Source: Leptospirales bacterium
GTDB taxonomy: Bacteria > Spirochaetota > Leptospiria > Leptospirales > Leptonemataceae
Assembly: GCA_019694685.1 (NCBI GenBank)
Contig: JAIBBM010000035.1
Location: 1 to 46,364, forward strand
Length of the DNA: 46,364 nucleotides
Direction: 5' to 3'
Shown here: positions 26,219-35,238 of the stretch, one piece after another
Numbering within the stretch: position 1 is the stretch's first letter
Layout: every line of letters begins with the position of its first letter
Notes under the pieces: generated by a model
Told to the model about the DNA's origin: nothing
Seen by the model: only the letters and a program-made list of their open reading frames with translations
The model's database searches: none
Translations under genes and position numbers: made by a program

Positions 26219-26352
26219 GATGGTGTGCTCGTCTTCTGTCGCACGATCCGGCTCCCGACAGGACATGGTTCATCGACCGGTGAAGTTTGTCCATCGGTTC
26301 ACGATTCCCTGAATCTTGTTGCACAATAGTCTCAGCATGAAAGAATCCGCCC

Positions 26353-26676
26353 GTGCGTAAAATCACCATCATGTTCACATGCGTCGCCCTGATTATCTTC
26401 GCAGACTGTGCGACTGTGCAAAACTTTGGAGAACCTCGCAGAGATCCGGCCTATGTATTCGCAGGAACGCGCGCGAACTTGAATGATCTTGGAAACACGT
26501 CCGATCGTGTGGACTATTGTTTTGCAAAGCTCGACTTTCCCTTCAGTTTCGTCCTCGACATCATTCTGCTACCCGTTGCCATTCCGCTGGCTTTGACCTG
26601 GCATGAAAAACCAGATCCCGATGAAGACACATCCCCCAATCAAGCGCCTGCCAAAGATGAGGCTGATAAAAAGTGA
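26353..26676 (+). CDS. YceK/YidQ-like lipoprotein
   Basis: Small lipoprotein of 107 residues with an IIFADC lipobox. It has the YceK-type features: YVFAGTRANLNDL and LDFPFSFVLDIILLPVAIPLAL, the latter being a membrane-associated helix after a D-x-P-F-S motif. A charged, hydrophilic tail follows (DPDEDTSPNQAPAKDEADKK). The start is GTG 26353 with a weak ribosome binding site; ATG 26371 would leave a short signal. It is divergent from the Sco/Csp1 pair. Function of the family is unknown. Confidence 0.78.
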   Translation: MRKITIMFTCVALIIFADCATVQNFGEPRRDPAYVFAGTRANLNDLGNTSDRVDYCFAKLDFPFSFVLDIILLPVAIPLALTWHEKPDPDEDTSPNQAPAKDEADKK

Positions 26677-26812
26677 ATTCCACTCCTGTAATTGATCTAC
26701 GTTAGGCGATCGCATTAAACAGAAAGCAGCCCTATGACAAAAATCAGGCCAGCAAGAAACGCCCCACGAGCTCTTGCACTTGACTGTCTCCTATCCAGAA
26801 GAAAAGTGAGTC

Positions 26813-27136
26813 ATGGGCAGAAACAGAATCACATCTGTTTTCCTTTCCGCGGCACTTCTCGCAAGCGTCGCCGTGCCCTCGCTGCACGCGCTGACCTTTG
26901 ATTCTGGCAAAGAATCCTCGCGAGAAATACTGTGTGGTGGCCATTCTCTTCAGATTCCAGCCAGAATCCTGAAGGGCACATCCGAAACATTTGCTCGCCC
27001 CGGGCATCTCATTTTAGCAACGCCTTCGCCCACTCTAACGGGCCACAATCTTGTATCTTACACCGTCCCTGGCAGTGAAATATTCTTAAAGGCCCTTGCT
27101 CACGCCTACCACTTCGCTCGCGGCCCTCCGGTCTAG
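26813..27136 (+). CDS. small secreted protein, unknown function
   Basis: Protein of 107 residues with a clear signal peptide (MGRNRITSVFLSAALLASVA, cleavage near SLHA-LT) and a short mature part of about 80 residues with one Cys and several His (CGGHSLQ, LAHAYHFARG). No family was recognised. It sits between lipoprotein genes in the copper region, so a metal-related role is possible but not shown. Confidence 0.6.
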   Translation: MGRNRITSVFLSAALLASVAVPSLHALTFDSGKESSREILCGGHSLQIPARILKGTSETFARPGHLILATPSPTLTGHNLVSYTVPGSEIFLKALAHAYHFARGPPV

Positions 27137-27159
27137 ATCGTTCGCATAACGATCGTTCG
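27136..27159 (+). repeat. short direct repeat with embedded hairpin in the lipoprotein leader
   Basis: GATCGTTCG occurs at 27136-27144 and again at 27151-27159, 15 bases apart. Within it ATCGTT (27137-27142) can pair with AACGAT (27148-27153). The element lies between the preceding stop codon and the GGAGGA ribosome binding site of the lipoprotein gene, so it could be an operator or a leader hairpin. Confidence 0.35.
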
Positions 27160-27175
27160 ATTCTGGAGGAATCAT

Positions 27176-27982
27176 ATGTATTACTTATTTATTAAGCGAG
27201 CCATGCTCGCGCCGGCCTTCCTGTATCTTGCCAGCTGCGGAGGAATCCTTTCTCAGGCATCCGAAGATACTTCTACCAACGCACTGATCGCGCTCGCAGC
27301 ACTCGCAGGCTCAAGCTGTGCCAGCTATAGCGAACCCGTGATATCAAACAGCCTGTTCAGCGGCGGCACGCGGACTCTTTACAATGTAAGCGGATGCGAC
27401 ACAGCGGGATGGTCTCGCATTGGCTTTACATCCGATGGAACGACTCAGGTTTCAGACGCAAGCAAGGTCGTAACAGATTCCAGCTACTCAGGCTTTGGCA
27501 CGAACATCGAAGTGACTTTCACGGTCACCTCAGCGTCCGGGACTCTCGACGTAATGACCTACGGGACAGGCACATTTCCCGGCACATCCACTACAAATCC
27601 AACGGTTCGAATCGTCGCAGGTTCATCTTGTTCTGCGCAAGCACGCCACAGCGGAACGGGTGCACTCAACAATATGAGCACTTGCACGGATACGACGACA
27701 CTGGCCGTGGGCTCTACGTATACGTACTGTATAGACTTCAACCGGGGAACAGGCAGCTCCGGATCCTACACTGGATTTGGCAACATGCTGGCTGTCTGGT
27801 CCAGAGCCTGTGATCAAGTCGCTTCCAGCGAACGAGACCAGATGGCGGATGTGAAGCTCATGCAGATGATGAACATCCCAACCATGAATCCGAATAACAG
27901 CGGTAAGGTGGGATTCAGCTCGAACGGCATTTCATTGAAATCGTTTAAGATCGGCAACACGATCTATTCGAGCATGATGTAG
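27176..27982 (+). CDS. lipoprotein, unknown function
   Basis: Lipoprotein of 268 residues with lipobox YLASC (Cys20) preceded by a strong GGAGGA ribosome binding site. The mature part is Ser/Thr/Gly-rich and beta-like with eight or nine Cys, and ends in a Met-rich segment (KLMQMMNIPTMNPNN and YSSMM). It is eight bases before the second Sco gene and probably cotranscribed with it, so it may be an accessory envelope factor of copper handling (inference). No known domain was recognised. Confidence 0.78.
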   Translation: MYYLFIKRAMLAPAFLYLASCGGILSQASEDTSTNALIALAALAGSSCASYSEPVISNSLFSGGTRTLYNVSGCDTAGWSRIGFTSDGTTQVSDASKVVTDSSYSGFGTNIEVTFTVTSASGTLDVMTYGTGTFPGTSTTNPTVRIVAGSSCSAQARHSGTGALNNMSTCTDTTTLAVGSTYTYCIDFNRGTGSSGSYTGFGNMLAVWSRACDQVASSERDQMADVKLMQMMNIPTMNPNNSGKVGFSSNGISLKSFKIGNTIYSSMM

Positions 27983-27989
27983 GCTTGAG

Positions 27990-28598
27990 ATGAAACCATC
28001 AACCCCCTGGCTGGCGGGATTCCGCCAGCTTCGCATCGCGCTTTTCGCCGCAGCAATTGCGGGTTCACTCACTCTGTTGCCGGCAAACCTGCAATCAGAG
28101 ATTCCTCTGCCTCCCGGCGGAGATTTCACTCTGCAATCGGAGCAGGGTAGAGTCTCCCTGTCAGATCTCAAAGGCCAGGTGGTCGTGCTTTATTTTGGAT
28201 ACACATCCTGCCCCAGCGTCTGCCCGGTTTCGCTTTCGATGATCTCGTCCGCATTTCGCGGGCTCACTCCGGAAGAACAAGCAAGCGTAAGAATTGTATT
28301 TGTATCCGTAGATCCAGAAAGAGACAGCCCGAAAATTGTAGGCAACTACGCTCGCGCTTTTGGCAAAACTGCGATTGGACTGACGGGCAGCCCCGAGCAA
28401 ATACGAGAAACTGCGAAACGATACGGCGTCTACTATCGCAAAGCGAATTTGGACAGCGCCATGGGCTATTCCGTAGATCATTCATCGGTCACTTATGTGA
28501 TCAACGCAAGGGGTCGGCTGCTCAGACTTCTAAAACACGGCACAAAACCATCCGAAATCCAGGAAGCAATGCGAGATGCCATCAGGAGCAAAGAATGA
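27990..28598 (+). CDS. Sco1/SenC-family copper protein (second copy)
   Basis: Protein of 202 residues with an N-terminal signal or anchor, a thioredoxin fold and the copper-binding motif CPSVC in GYTSCPSVCPVSL, plus the distal His in YSVDHSSVTYVIN. The FVSVDPERDSP motif is typical of the family. It is expected to deliver copper to cytochrome c oxidase or to act as a thiol reductase for its CuA site. Its stop overlaps the start of the PCuAC fusion gene (ATGA), and PCuAC proteins commonly work with Sco in the same pathway. Confidence 0.93.
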   Translation: MKPSTPWLAGFRQLRIALFAAAIAGSLTLLPANLQSEIPLPPGGDFTLQSEQGRVSLSDLKGQVVVLYFGYTSCPSVCPVSLSMISSAFRGLTPEEQASVRIVFVSVDPERDSPKIVGNYARAFGKTAIGLTGSPEQIRETAKRYGVYYRKANLDSAMGYSVDHSSVTYVINARGRLLRLLKHGTKPSEIQEAMRDAIRSKE

Positions 28599-30091
28599 AA
28601 CACTATATTTTTTTTACGATATGCGCCATATTGCCACTGTCCTTGTTCGCCCAGAACGCTTCCTTTCAGAATCCGTATGTGCAGCTCGTGCCGGAAGGAA
28701 TGAAGAACTCCGCGGGCTTTGTTGTGGTGAAAAATACACTCGATACTCCATTAAAAATTGTGCGGGCATCTTCGCCCAGGGCCGCCTCGGTGGAACTCCA
28801 CACTCACACCATGGAAAATGGAGTTATGCGAATGAGACCCGTACAGGTGATAGAAGTGCCGGCAAAAGGAGAGACTTCTTTTGATCCGAATGGATATCAT
28901 TTCATGTTGATTGGTTTAAACGGAAAGCTCGTAGAAGGAGAAAAAATTCCAATCACAGTTGAGTTTGAATCCGGGGAAAGCCAAACAATAGATTTCACAG
29001 TGAAACCAATGGCGACGCCTGCCATGGATCACAGCCAGCATAGCGGCCACAATCATGCAGGGCACAACCACAATGTCGCGGACATGGTTGCACCCGCCGG
29101 AGTGATGGGCGCACACATGCACCATCCGGGAGCGTGGATGATCGACTATCGGGCCATGGCCATGCAAATGAACGGACTCCAGAATGGAACGCGTGGCGTG
29201 CTTCCATTCGAAGTGCTGTATGGAATCTATCAGGATCCTCGCGTGCAGATGCCGATGACAGGTCTTGCGCCGCCATCGCCTCTCTTACCTGCAGCTCGAA
29301 TTGAACAGAATCAGTTTCGCTACATGTCTACTGGAACAGAAATGTCCATGGAGATGCACATGATCTCCGCGATGTACCAGGCGGGCTCAGATACAATGTT
29401 GATGGTTATGGTGCCTTACCAGATCAGCAGAATGAAAATGCTCGCGAACAATTTTCAAACAGCAAACATGCAAGCTCGCGGTGTCGGCGATGTGAGCCTT
29501 TCTGCTACTTTTCGCGTATGGACGAGTGACGCTCACTCCGTGTTTCTGGGAGCAGGCATTGCACTTCCCACCGGTTCCATAGATGAAAAGGATTGGATGC
29601 CCCAGATGGGAAAATCGCAGGTCGCATATGCCATGCAACCTGGAGCCGGCACAGCTTCTTTTCTTCCGCAAGTGGCTTACACTGGCAGAGAAGATCGGTT
29701 GAGCTGGGGCACTCAGTTTGACGGCACCATGCGAGCTGGAAAGAACGATAACAACTATCGCGCAGGCAATCGCTACAACGGAACTGCATGGGCATCGTGG
29801 CGATTTGCGGACTGGATCAGCGTGTCCGCTAGAGTCTTGCAGCAAAAATGGGAAAACTATTCCGGTCAGGATCCTTCTCTTGACCCCATGATGGATCCTG
29901 GAAACGATCCTCGCCTTCAGGGTGGAAGGCGAACGGACGTACTTGCTGGAGTCAATCTGGTTGCCACTGGAGGTGCATTTTCCGGACTCAGACTTCTGCT
30001 GGAATTTGGAAGACCAGTCAGGCAACACCTGAACGGACCCCAGATGTCTACGAAGTGGACAGGAAATTTCGCGACACAGTTTTCCTTTTGA
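28595..30091 (+). CDS. PCuAC copper chaperone fused to outer-membrane beta-barrel
   Basis: Protein of 498 residues with a signal peptide (about 1-20). Residues about 22-138 are a PCuAC (DUF461) domain with the copper ligands in HTHTMENGVMRMRP and GYHFM, matching the H-x-n-M-x-n-H-x-M pattern. A linker at about 140-165 is rich in His and Met (DHSQHSGHNHAGHNHN). The rest resembles a beta-barrel 'transporter' family that begins GVMGAHMHHPGAWMIDYR, continues through FLGAGIALPTGSID, and ends in an aromatic Phe (TQFSF), as expected of an outer-membrane protein. Usually these are separate proteins. It overlaps the Sco gene by four bases. A copper-capturing or copper-exporting surface barrel is inferred. 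Confidence 0.9.
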   Translation: MKHYIFFTICAILPLSLFAQNASFQNPYVQLVPEGMKNSAGFVVVKNTLDTPLKIVRASSPRAASVELHTHTMENGVMRMRPVQVIEVPAKGETSFDPNGYHFMLIGLNGKLVEGEKIPITVEFESGESQTIDFTVKPMATPAMDHSQHSGHNHAGHNHNVADMVAPAGVMGAHMHHPGAWMIDYRAMAMQMNGLQNGTRGVLPFEVLYGIYQDPRVQMPMTGLAPPSPLLPAARIEQNQFRYMSTGTEMSMEMHMISAMYQAGSDTMLMVMVPYQISRMKMLANNFQTANMQARGVGDVSLSATFRVWTSDAHSVFLGAGIALPTGSIDEKDWMPQMGKSQVAYAMQPGAGTASFLPQVAYTGREDRLSWGTQFDGTMRAGKNDNNYRAGNRYNGTAWASWRFADWISVSARVLQQKWENYSGQDPSLDPMMDPGNDPRLQGGRRTDVLAGVNLVATGGAFSGLRLLLEFGRPVRQHLNGPQMSTKWTGNFATQFSF

Positions 30092-30104
30092 AGGTTCGAA
30101 TCTC

Positions 30105-31829
30105 CTAATGCATGCTCCGTTCAAGAGGTGACGGGATCTTTCCCTTCTTCTTTTGAACCTGGAGCATCACGTTGTAGAGCGTACTAACGTTAATCGGCTT
30201 TGTGATCACCCCGTTCGCCCCGGCAGCGAGTGCTGCTCGCTCCAGTTCCATAGTTGCGTCCGCAGATACCAGATAAACAGGTAGATCAGGGTTTCGATTC
30301 TTCAGCTCATGAGCTGCTTCTACTCCGCCCATCAAAGGCATGTGACTATCCACGAGCACGCAATCGTACTTTGCGCTATCCGCGGCGTAAGTGGAAACCA
30401 GCTCACGACCATTTACAACTTGCGTCACTTGAACATCCCACAGCCCCAGCATTTTCTGCAAAACAAGAAGATTGAGTTCTGAATCGTCCGCCGCGAGCAC
30501 ATGCAAGCCCGGCAGCCGATGCTCCTCCCGATTCCTTTCATCACTGGCGCCGGTTGCCTTCTCAAGGCGCAAAGAGAACGCAAAAATGCTACCTTTGCCC
30601 GGCTCACTTTGAACGCTGATCTCCGCGCCATACAATCGCAATAATTCTCGCGCGATGGAAAGGCCTAAACCGAACCCCGGTTGAATGGAAGAGCTGCCGG
30701 ACACCTGAAAAAACGGCTCAAGAATGCGCGCCTGATCTTCTCTTGAAATTCCAGACCCACTATCCACCACGCGAAACCTGAGCACGCAGAAGTCGCGCTC
30801 TTCTTTGTCTACAGTCACATCCAGGGCCACGCCGCCGCTGCCAGTGAACTTGATCGCATTGGCAAGGAAGTTGATTAGAATCTGACTCAGGCGACGACCG
30901 TCAAACACATAGTAGGTGCCCGCCTGTTCCGGATATGAGACGGTCAAACTCAGATTCTTCTCACGCGCCAGAGGTGTCATGATATTCTTGACTGTCGCAA
31001 ACAAGTCCTTTATGTTCGCAGCCTTGAGATCAAGAGATACTTTTCCTTTCTCAATTCTTTCAAAATCAAGGACATCATTTACAAGGGAGAGAAGGTACTC
31101 CGAACTTTTTTGAATGGAACCGACATAGCTATCCTTCTCCTGATTGGAAAGTCCTCGATCACCAAGCAAGCCGGTCATCCCAATGATGACGTTCAGAGGA
31201 GTGCGAATCTCATGCGAAATAGTAGAAAGGAAAAGAGATTTTTGTTCCGAAGCGGCAAAAAGCTTCTTTTCGTAGTTACGAACTTCGGCAAAATACAAGA
31301 GAGATGAACCGATCGTGAGGCTCAGTGCAGTCAGGGCAATCGCGTGATTCAACGGATGCTCCGGATCCCCAAGGTCAATCGCAGAGATCCAGCCCGGCAT
31401 GATGCCGAATTCCACCGCCACAAACGCAAACGCGCTTCCGATGAGAGACACGACAAGCAATCTCCATTCGACACTTCTAAAGAGGGAAAAAGAAAACGTT
31501 GCCGTCGCGAAATAACAGAGCTTCAACCCTGTGCGAACCTGAAACATCATCGCGTATGCGTAGAGCATCAAATTGAAAAAGGATATCATGTAGACCCGGG
31601 CAAAAGCGTTCCACTTGAGAGCGTTAAATACAAGCGTCGCGCAGTAGCCTACGATGCAGAAAGTAAGAAGCTCCATCGTGTACGGGATCTTAAGCTGATA
31701 GAACATGGGGTAGTACGGCAGTGCCGAAATCGCCAGAAAAATAGCGAACTTGTTGCTAAGACGAATCTTCTCGTTTAGCTTTTCAGGGAAATGCGAAGAT
31801 ATGCCTATGGCGAAGACGCGCTGGAACAT
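30105..31829 (-). CDS. hybrid sensor histidine kinase
   Basis: Protein of 574 residues: about six membrane helices (to residue 190), a HisKA domain with phospho-His in STISHEIRTPLN, an HATPase domain (NAIKFT, VVDSGSGIS, GFGLGLSIA) and a C-terminal receiver domain (phospho-Asp in CVLVDSHMPLMGG, Lys in ITKPINV). The cytoplasmic receiver could pass phosphate to a separate histidine phosphotransferase. ATG 31829 has an AGGGAG ribosome binding site; a GTG two codons earlier is less likely. It is convergent with the copper fusion gene, 13 bases apart, with no response-regulator partner adjacent. Confidence 0.92.
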   Translation of the reverse strand: MFQRVFAIGISSHFPEKLNEKIRLSNKFAIFLAISALPYYPMFYQLKIPYTMELLTFCIVGYCATLVFNALKWNAFARVYMISFFNLMLYAYAMMFQVRTGLKLCYFATATFSFSLFRSVEWRLLVVSLIGSAFAFVAVEFGIMPGWISAIDLGDPEHPLNHAIALTALSLTIGSSLLYFAEVRNYEKKLFAASEQKSLFLSTISHEIRTPLNVIIGMTGLLGDRGLSNQEKDSYVGSIQKSSEYLLSLVNDVLDFERIEKGKVSLDLKAANIKDLFATVKNIMTPLAREKNLSLTVSYPEQAGTYYVFDGRRLSQILINFLANAIKFTGSGGVALDVTVDKEERDFCVLRFRVVDSGSGISREDQARILEPFFQVSGSSSIQPGFGLGLSIARELLRLYGAEISVQSEPGKGSIFAFSLRLEKATGASDERNREEHRLPGLHVLAADDSELNLLVLQKMLGLWDVQVTQVVNGRELVSTYAADSAKYDCVLVDSHMPLMGGVEAAHELKNRNPDLPVYLVSADATMELERAALAAGANGVITKPINVSTLYNVMLQVQKKKGKIPSPLERSMH

Positions 31830-32024
31830 ACACACTCCCTATATTGCGGCAGGCGCGAATCAATCGCGGTGGATGAAAGCTACTGTACACTCTCGTTTTA
31901 CTCCACAGCCAGCGGTCCTTGTCGAGTGAATTTGGATAAATCGCGAACGTTCGAAGATGAACGGCACCGAGATTGAGTCGCATTTATCGCAATGGATCAA
32001 CCAATGGCGCATAACGTAGATTTG

Positions 32025-32798
32025 TCAAATATCGTCGAGCAAATCATCGTCCGCAGAATTTCGTTTCTTCTTCACCTTTTCTCTATGCGCGTGAGCGCGA
32101 ACAGGTTTCGCCGGCGGCACGGATGCTGTCACTTTCCCCGCGTCACGGAGCCTCTGACCAAGAAGAAAGAACCACACAGGCCCGATCAACACTCCACCAA
32201 CTGTTGCGAGACCGGAGAGAAGAGGCATCGATGCTGCCGCCCAGCCAATCACTACCAGCTCGAAAACTACTCCGAGCATCACGCCCACAGATGCAAGTAA
32301 ACCGCCCTCTGACTTGAAAAGTAAGATCCCAACCGTGAGAAAGTAAAAGCCGGTGGCGCCAAAGGTGAGATACGCGTGCTGATCCATGACAAGCGGCGCT
32401 GCCGCGAGTATCTTTTGGCCTTCCGCATCCAGGCTCAAAAAGATTTCAGTTCGCATGTCAATGAGACCCACTGTGCGAAATGAATTCAAGGCCAGCACAC
32501 CAGAACCAAGATATGCGAGGTTCGAGCTCCACCGAATGAGACCCTCACTTTCAGAGCGCACCAGTGCGGAAATCGCAGGGATCGCACCAAAGGTGAAGAC
32601 TGCTATGAAACCGAATGACAAAAAGAAAGCGCGGTATACAAATCTGTGCGTTGTGTACGCATTTGCAAATCCAACGGGGTCCAGAACAGAAGCTTTCACA
32701 GGCAAGAGCAGGAAGGTCACACCTGCGATGACGTAAAGCGCCACGAGTACTGAACAACAAAAACCGCCGACTCGTTCAATGCTACGACTTGTGTCCAC
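32025..32798 (-). CDS. six-helix membrane protein, unknown function
   Basis: Protein of 257 residues with six predicted membrane helices and a cytoplasmic tail that is basic then acidic (REKVKKKRN, DDDLLDDI). No motif was recognised. The GTG start at 32798 has an AGGAGG ribosome binding site six to eight bases upstream, so translation should be strong. The 190 bases between its stop side and the histidine kinase start contain nothing clear. Confidence 0.8.
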   Translation of the reverse strand: MDTSRSIERVGGFCCSVLVALYVIAGVTFLLLPVKASVLDPVGFANAYTTHRFVYRAFFLSFGFIAVFTFGAIPAISALVRSESEGLIRWSSNLAYLGSGVLALNSFRTVGLIDMRTEIFLSLDAEGQKILAAAPLVMDQHAYLTFGATGFYFLTVGILLFKSEGGLLASVGVMLGVVFELVVIGWAAASMPLLSGLATVGGVLIGPVWFFLLGQRLRDAGKVTASVPPAKPVRAHAHREKVKKKRNSADDDLLDDI

Positions 32799-32900
32799 AA
32801 AGCACCTCCTGGCGCCCGCGCTGCTGGCAATCGATTTGCTCTTCCTGAATGGACGATAAGCGCCTGAATCAACAGTGCAACTCTTTTTGACTAACTTAAA

Positions 32901-33980
32901 TTACAGTTTGCAGGAAATCTGAACCAGCTCGCCCAGATTCTGCAGATTGTATTTCACACCTGGTTTGGTGCAAATGCATTCTTCTTCTCTAGAGAGAAAG
33001 GACTCTTCCAGACCCGCGCAATCTGATTCAGTCATCCCTGTAATGCATATGTGAACACGTTTGAAATCCCAGGAATAATTGCATTTGTTTACTGCCGCAA
33101 CCGGCGTTTCCTTCTGCACTTCTCGCACAGATTCTTCTTTTACAACAGCCAGCTCCGCGGGAGGAACCACACCCAGGCCATCAGAAATCCTTGCGGTGCG
33201 AAGGTTCTGCTTTTTCAGGCGAACGAGCAAATCTGGAATCATTTCATTCACGGAAGGTTCACCAAACGGCCTGTAACGCGTCAGATGACTGAGAACAATC
33301 GCCCCTCCCCGATCCGCAATCACGCGCTCTTCCATTTGCCTCGATGTTAAATAGGGAGGTAGAAATGATCCGTGCGATCTGGCGTCCCTGGAGATCCAAT
33401 CCAGAGTGTCTACACTCCAATCGACGTGCGTATATCCTGCCTCCTGAGCCCATTGCAGTATATTCCTGCGCGCACCCGGAAGCACCGAATATGACGCTAA
33501 ACCATATGGCATGCGAAAGAATTTCACTGCGTGACCATTTCCCGTCTTCACCAGCGCGCGATCTGCACTCAAAAGTTCATTCATGAACCAGGTCTTGTTT
33601 AACGTTATATGCTTTTCCTGAAATTCAAGAGGATGAGTGTGAGAATTCAGATGCGAGCCAATTTCATGACCGTCTTGTAGGGCACGGCGCACTATGTCCG
33701 GATACTTCTCAATGAATTGGCCCGTGAAAAAAAATGTAGAACGAATGCCATTTGCGCGCAGAGTATCGAGCAACTTCCACGCGCCATCAATGGCAGGAAG
33801 GTCCTCGCACTTATGAAGCATCGTGTCCTTGCACGGATGCGCATCAAATGTAAGAAATACGGCACTGCCAGGAATTCGATGCAGATTGGCACCAATGGGA
33901 GCAGCGCCCGAAAGAGAAAGCGCCGGAATTGCAATGAGTGCAATAACCCGGCGCAATGGTTTAGAAAATCGAACTATCAA
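32901..33980 (-). CDS. NodB-type polysaccharide deacetylase, secreted
   Basis: Exported protein of 359 residues (signal about 1-30). The NodB core has motif 1 as VFLTFDAHPC, where Ala replaces the metal Asp of the usual TFDDG, and motif 2 as HEIGSHLNSHTHP with the paired metal His. Motif 3 is RMPYG, motif 4 is VDWSVDTLDW and motif 5 is IVLSHL. After motif 1 there is an insertion with two Cys (HPCKDTMLHKCED). A Cys-rich C-terminal domain of about 60 residues is appended. The TFDA variant occurs in some deacetylase subfamilies, so activity is not excluded. The start is TTG, overlapping the upstream stop (TTGA). Confidence 0.85.
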   Translation of the reverse strand: MIVRFSKPLRRVIALIAIPALSLSGAAPIGANLHRIPGSAVFLTFDAHPCKDTMLHKCEDLPAIDGAWKLLDTLRANGIRSTFFFTGQFIEKYPDIVRRALQDGHEIGSHLNSHTHPLEFQEKHITLNKTWFMNELLSADRALVKTGNGHAVKFFRMPYGLASYSVLPGARRNILQWAQEAGYTHVDWSVDTLDWISRDARSHGSFLPPYLTSRQMEERVIADRGGAIVLSHLTRYRPFGEPSVNEMIPDLLVRLKKQNLRTARISDGLGVVPPAELAVVKEESVREVQKETPVAAVNKCNYSWDFKRVHICITGMTESDCAGLEESFLSREEECICTKPGVKYNLQNLGELVQISCKL

Positions 33981-35200
33981 TTCGTACCCAGACTCTCCAG
34001 ATATTTGATACGACGATCCTTTTCTTCAGATTGCCATTCGTCCGAAGAAAAATCATCTGCACGATACGCCTGCGTAGAATAATCCCCGGCATAAGGCTCC
34101 ATGTATTCCTGAAGAGGTTCTTTGTGCTGCTGAGGACCGATCGGCTTACCACTCGCAATTGCATTTTTCAGCATAGAAGGCGTAACGGGAGAATTGTTTC
34201 GCATTCCGCGAAGGTTCTTCACCACGTAAGGTCCGTTCAATTTCTGATCCTTGATGACTTTGCCAAAGAATTGAATGTCGATCGTTTGCGCGCCAGGGGT
34301 TAAATCTCCTTCCCAGGAGGCGCTGGCGACTGGTTGATGATCGTCCTCCTTTTGCACCAGGTTTGCATCAAACTTGTAGTAGCCTGCTTTGAACACGTTG
34401 ACCGGCACGGATACTACGAGCTGACCGTTTCTATTCGCATCCCGAATGCCACTCTGAAACTCAGCAGTCTTGTGCGGAGTGGAGAAGAAATCTGCACGCT
34501 GCACGTGTTTGAATCCTGCGACCTTGAATTCAGCTTCCAGGAACATATCGCCCCAGTCCTGAGAAGTAGGACGAACTGTGATGGTGTAGATATGATCGCC
34601 TGCTTTTTCGTCTCCGTTTGCGCCATCATCCCCCACGGCGATCGGCGGCAGAGATGGAATGATGTTCTTGAACAACTGACGGTAGAACTTTGTTTCAATG
34701 GACTCAATCGCAAGCGGCTTCCCTTCGTTTTGCTTTTTGGAAGTGCACGAAAGATACAGATGAAAGTCTTTTGTACCAATAGAAATGTAACGCTCCGGAG
34801 TGAGCTTGCATTCCACATCCGAGAACACAGCCTTTTTCGCGCATTCCAGAAGCCCCTGTGCATTTGCGCTGCAACCTTCTGCTGGAGTTTGCACAACGTA
34901 GACTGGATTCTTTTCTGCGTTGTATGGATCCAGGAGATCCACCTGACCTGCAAAAAGAGGACGAGAGTTTGGTGGATACTGTGCCCACTTCCTGTATCTC
35001 TCAAGATGGGCTGCCGGATCGTCGTCGATCACAGGCATTCCGTTTTCATCCGTGCGAAGACCTGGCTCTGTTTGCGAGCCACTTTCTCTTTGCGCCTGCT
35101 CTCTCTGCGCCCTGGACGGAGCCAGCAGGAAGTAGGCAATCACGCCGATGAGCACAATGGCTACGGCAAGTGACGCAATCAAACGCTTGGGCACTTTCAT
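33977..35200 (-). CDS. membrane-anchored protein with choice-of-anchor-X-like domain
   Basis: Protein of 407 residues with one N-terminal membrane helix (LIASLAVAIVLIGVIAYFLL) and a large periplasmic part. Residues about 190-320 contain VGDDGANGDEKAGDHIYT and YYKFDANLVQKEDD, then SWEGDLTPGAQTIDIQFFGKV, which resemble choice-of-anchor X proteins. Cys pairs are present near 108-130. It is translated just before the polysaccharide deacetylase with a 4-base overlap, so the two may act on the same envelope glycan. Function is unknown. Confidence 0.72.
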   Translation of the reverse strand: MKVPKRLIASLAVAIVLIGVIAYFLLAPSRAQREQAQRESGSQTEPGLRTDENGMPVIDDDPAAHLERYRKWAQYPPNSRPLFAGQVDLLDPYNAEKNPVYVVQTPAEGCSANAQGLLECAKKAVFSDVECKLTPERYISIGTKDFHLYLSCTSKKQNEGKPLAIESIETKFYRQLFKNIIPSLPPIAVGDDGANGDEKAGDHIYTITVRPTSQDWGDMFLEAEFKVAGFKHVQRADFFSTPHKTAEFQSGIRDANRNGQLVVSVPVNVFKAGYYKFDANLVQKEDDHQPVASASWEGDLTPGAQTIDIQFFGKVIKDQKLNGPYVVKNLRGMRNNSPVTPSMLKNAIASGKPIGPQQHKEPLQEYMEPYAGDYSTQAYRADDFSSDEWQSEEKDRRIKYLESLGTN

Positions 35201-35238
35201 ACTTTATTTCCCCTTTTTTGAACTTTCTCTTTCTTAGA

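Noticed and set aside
26219..26352. Possible copper-responsive operator in the divergent region
   Set aside because: Only a 5-base GTGAA/TTCAC match was seen, and no recognised CsoR, CopY or CueR site pattern.
34334..35173. Plus-strand open frame of about 279 codons
   Set aside because: Antisense to the choice-of-anchor-like gene with coherent domains; the frame is Cys- and His-rich and unstructured.
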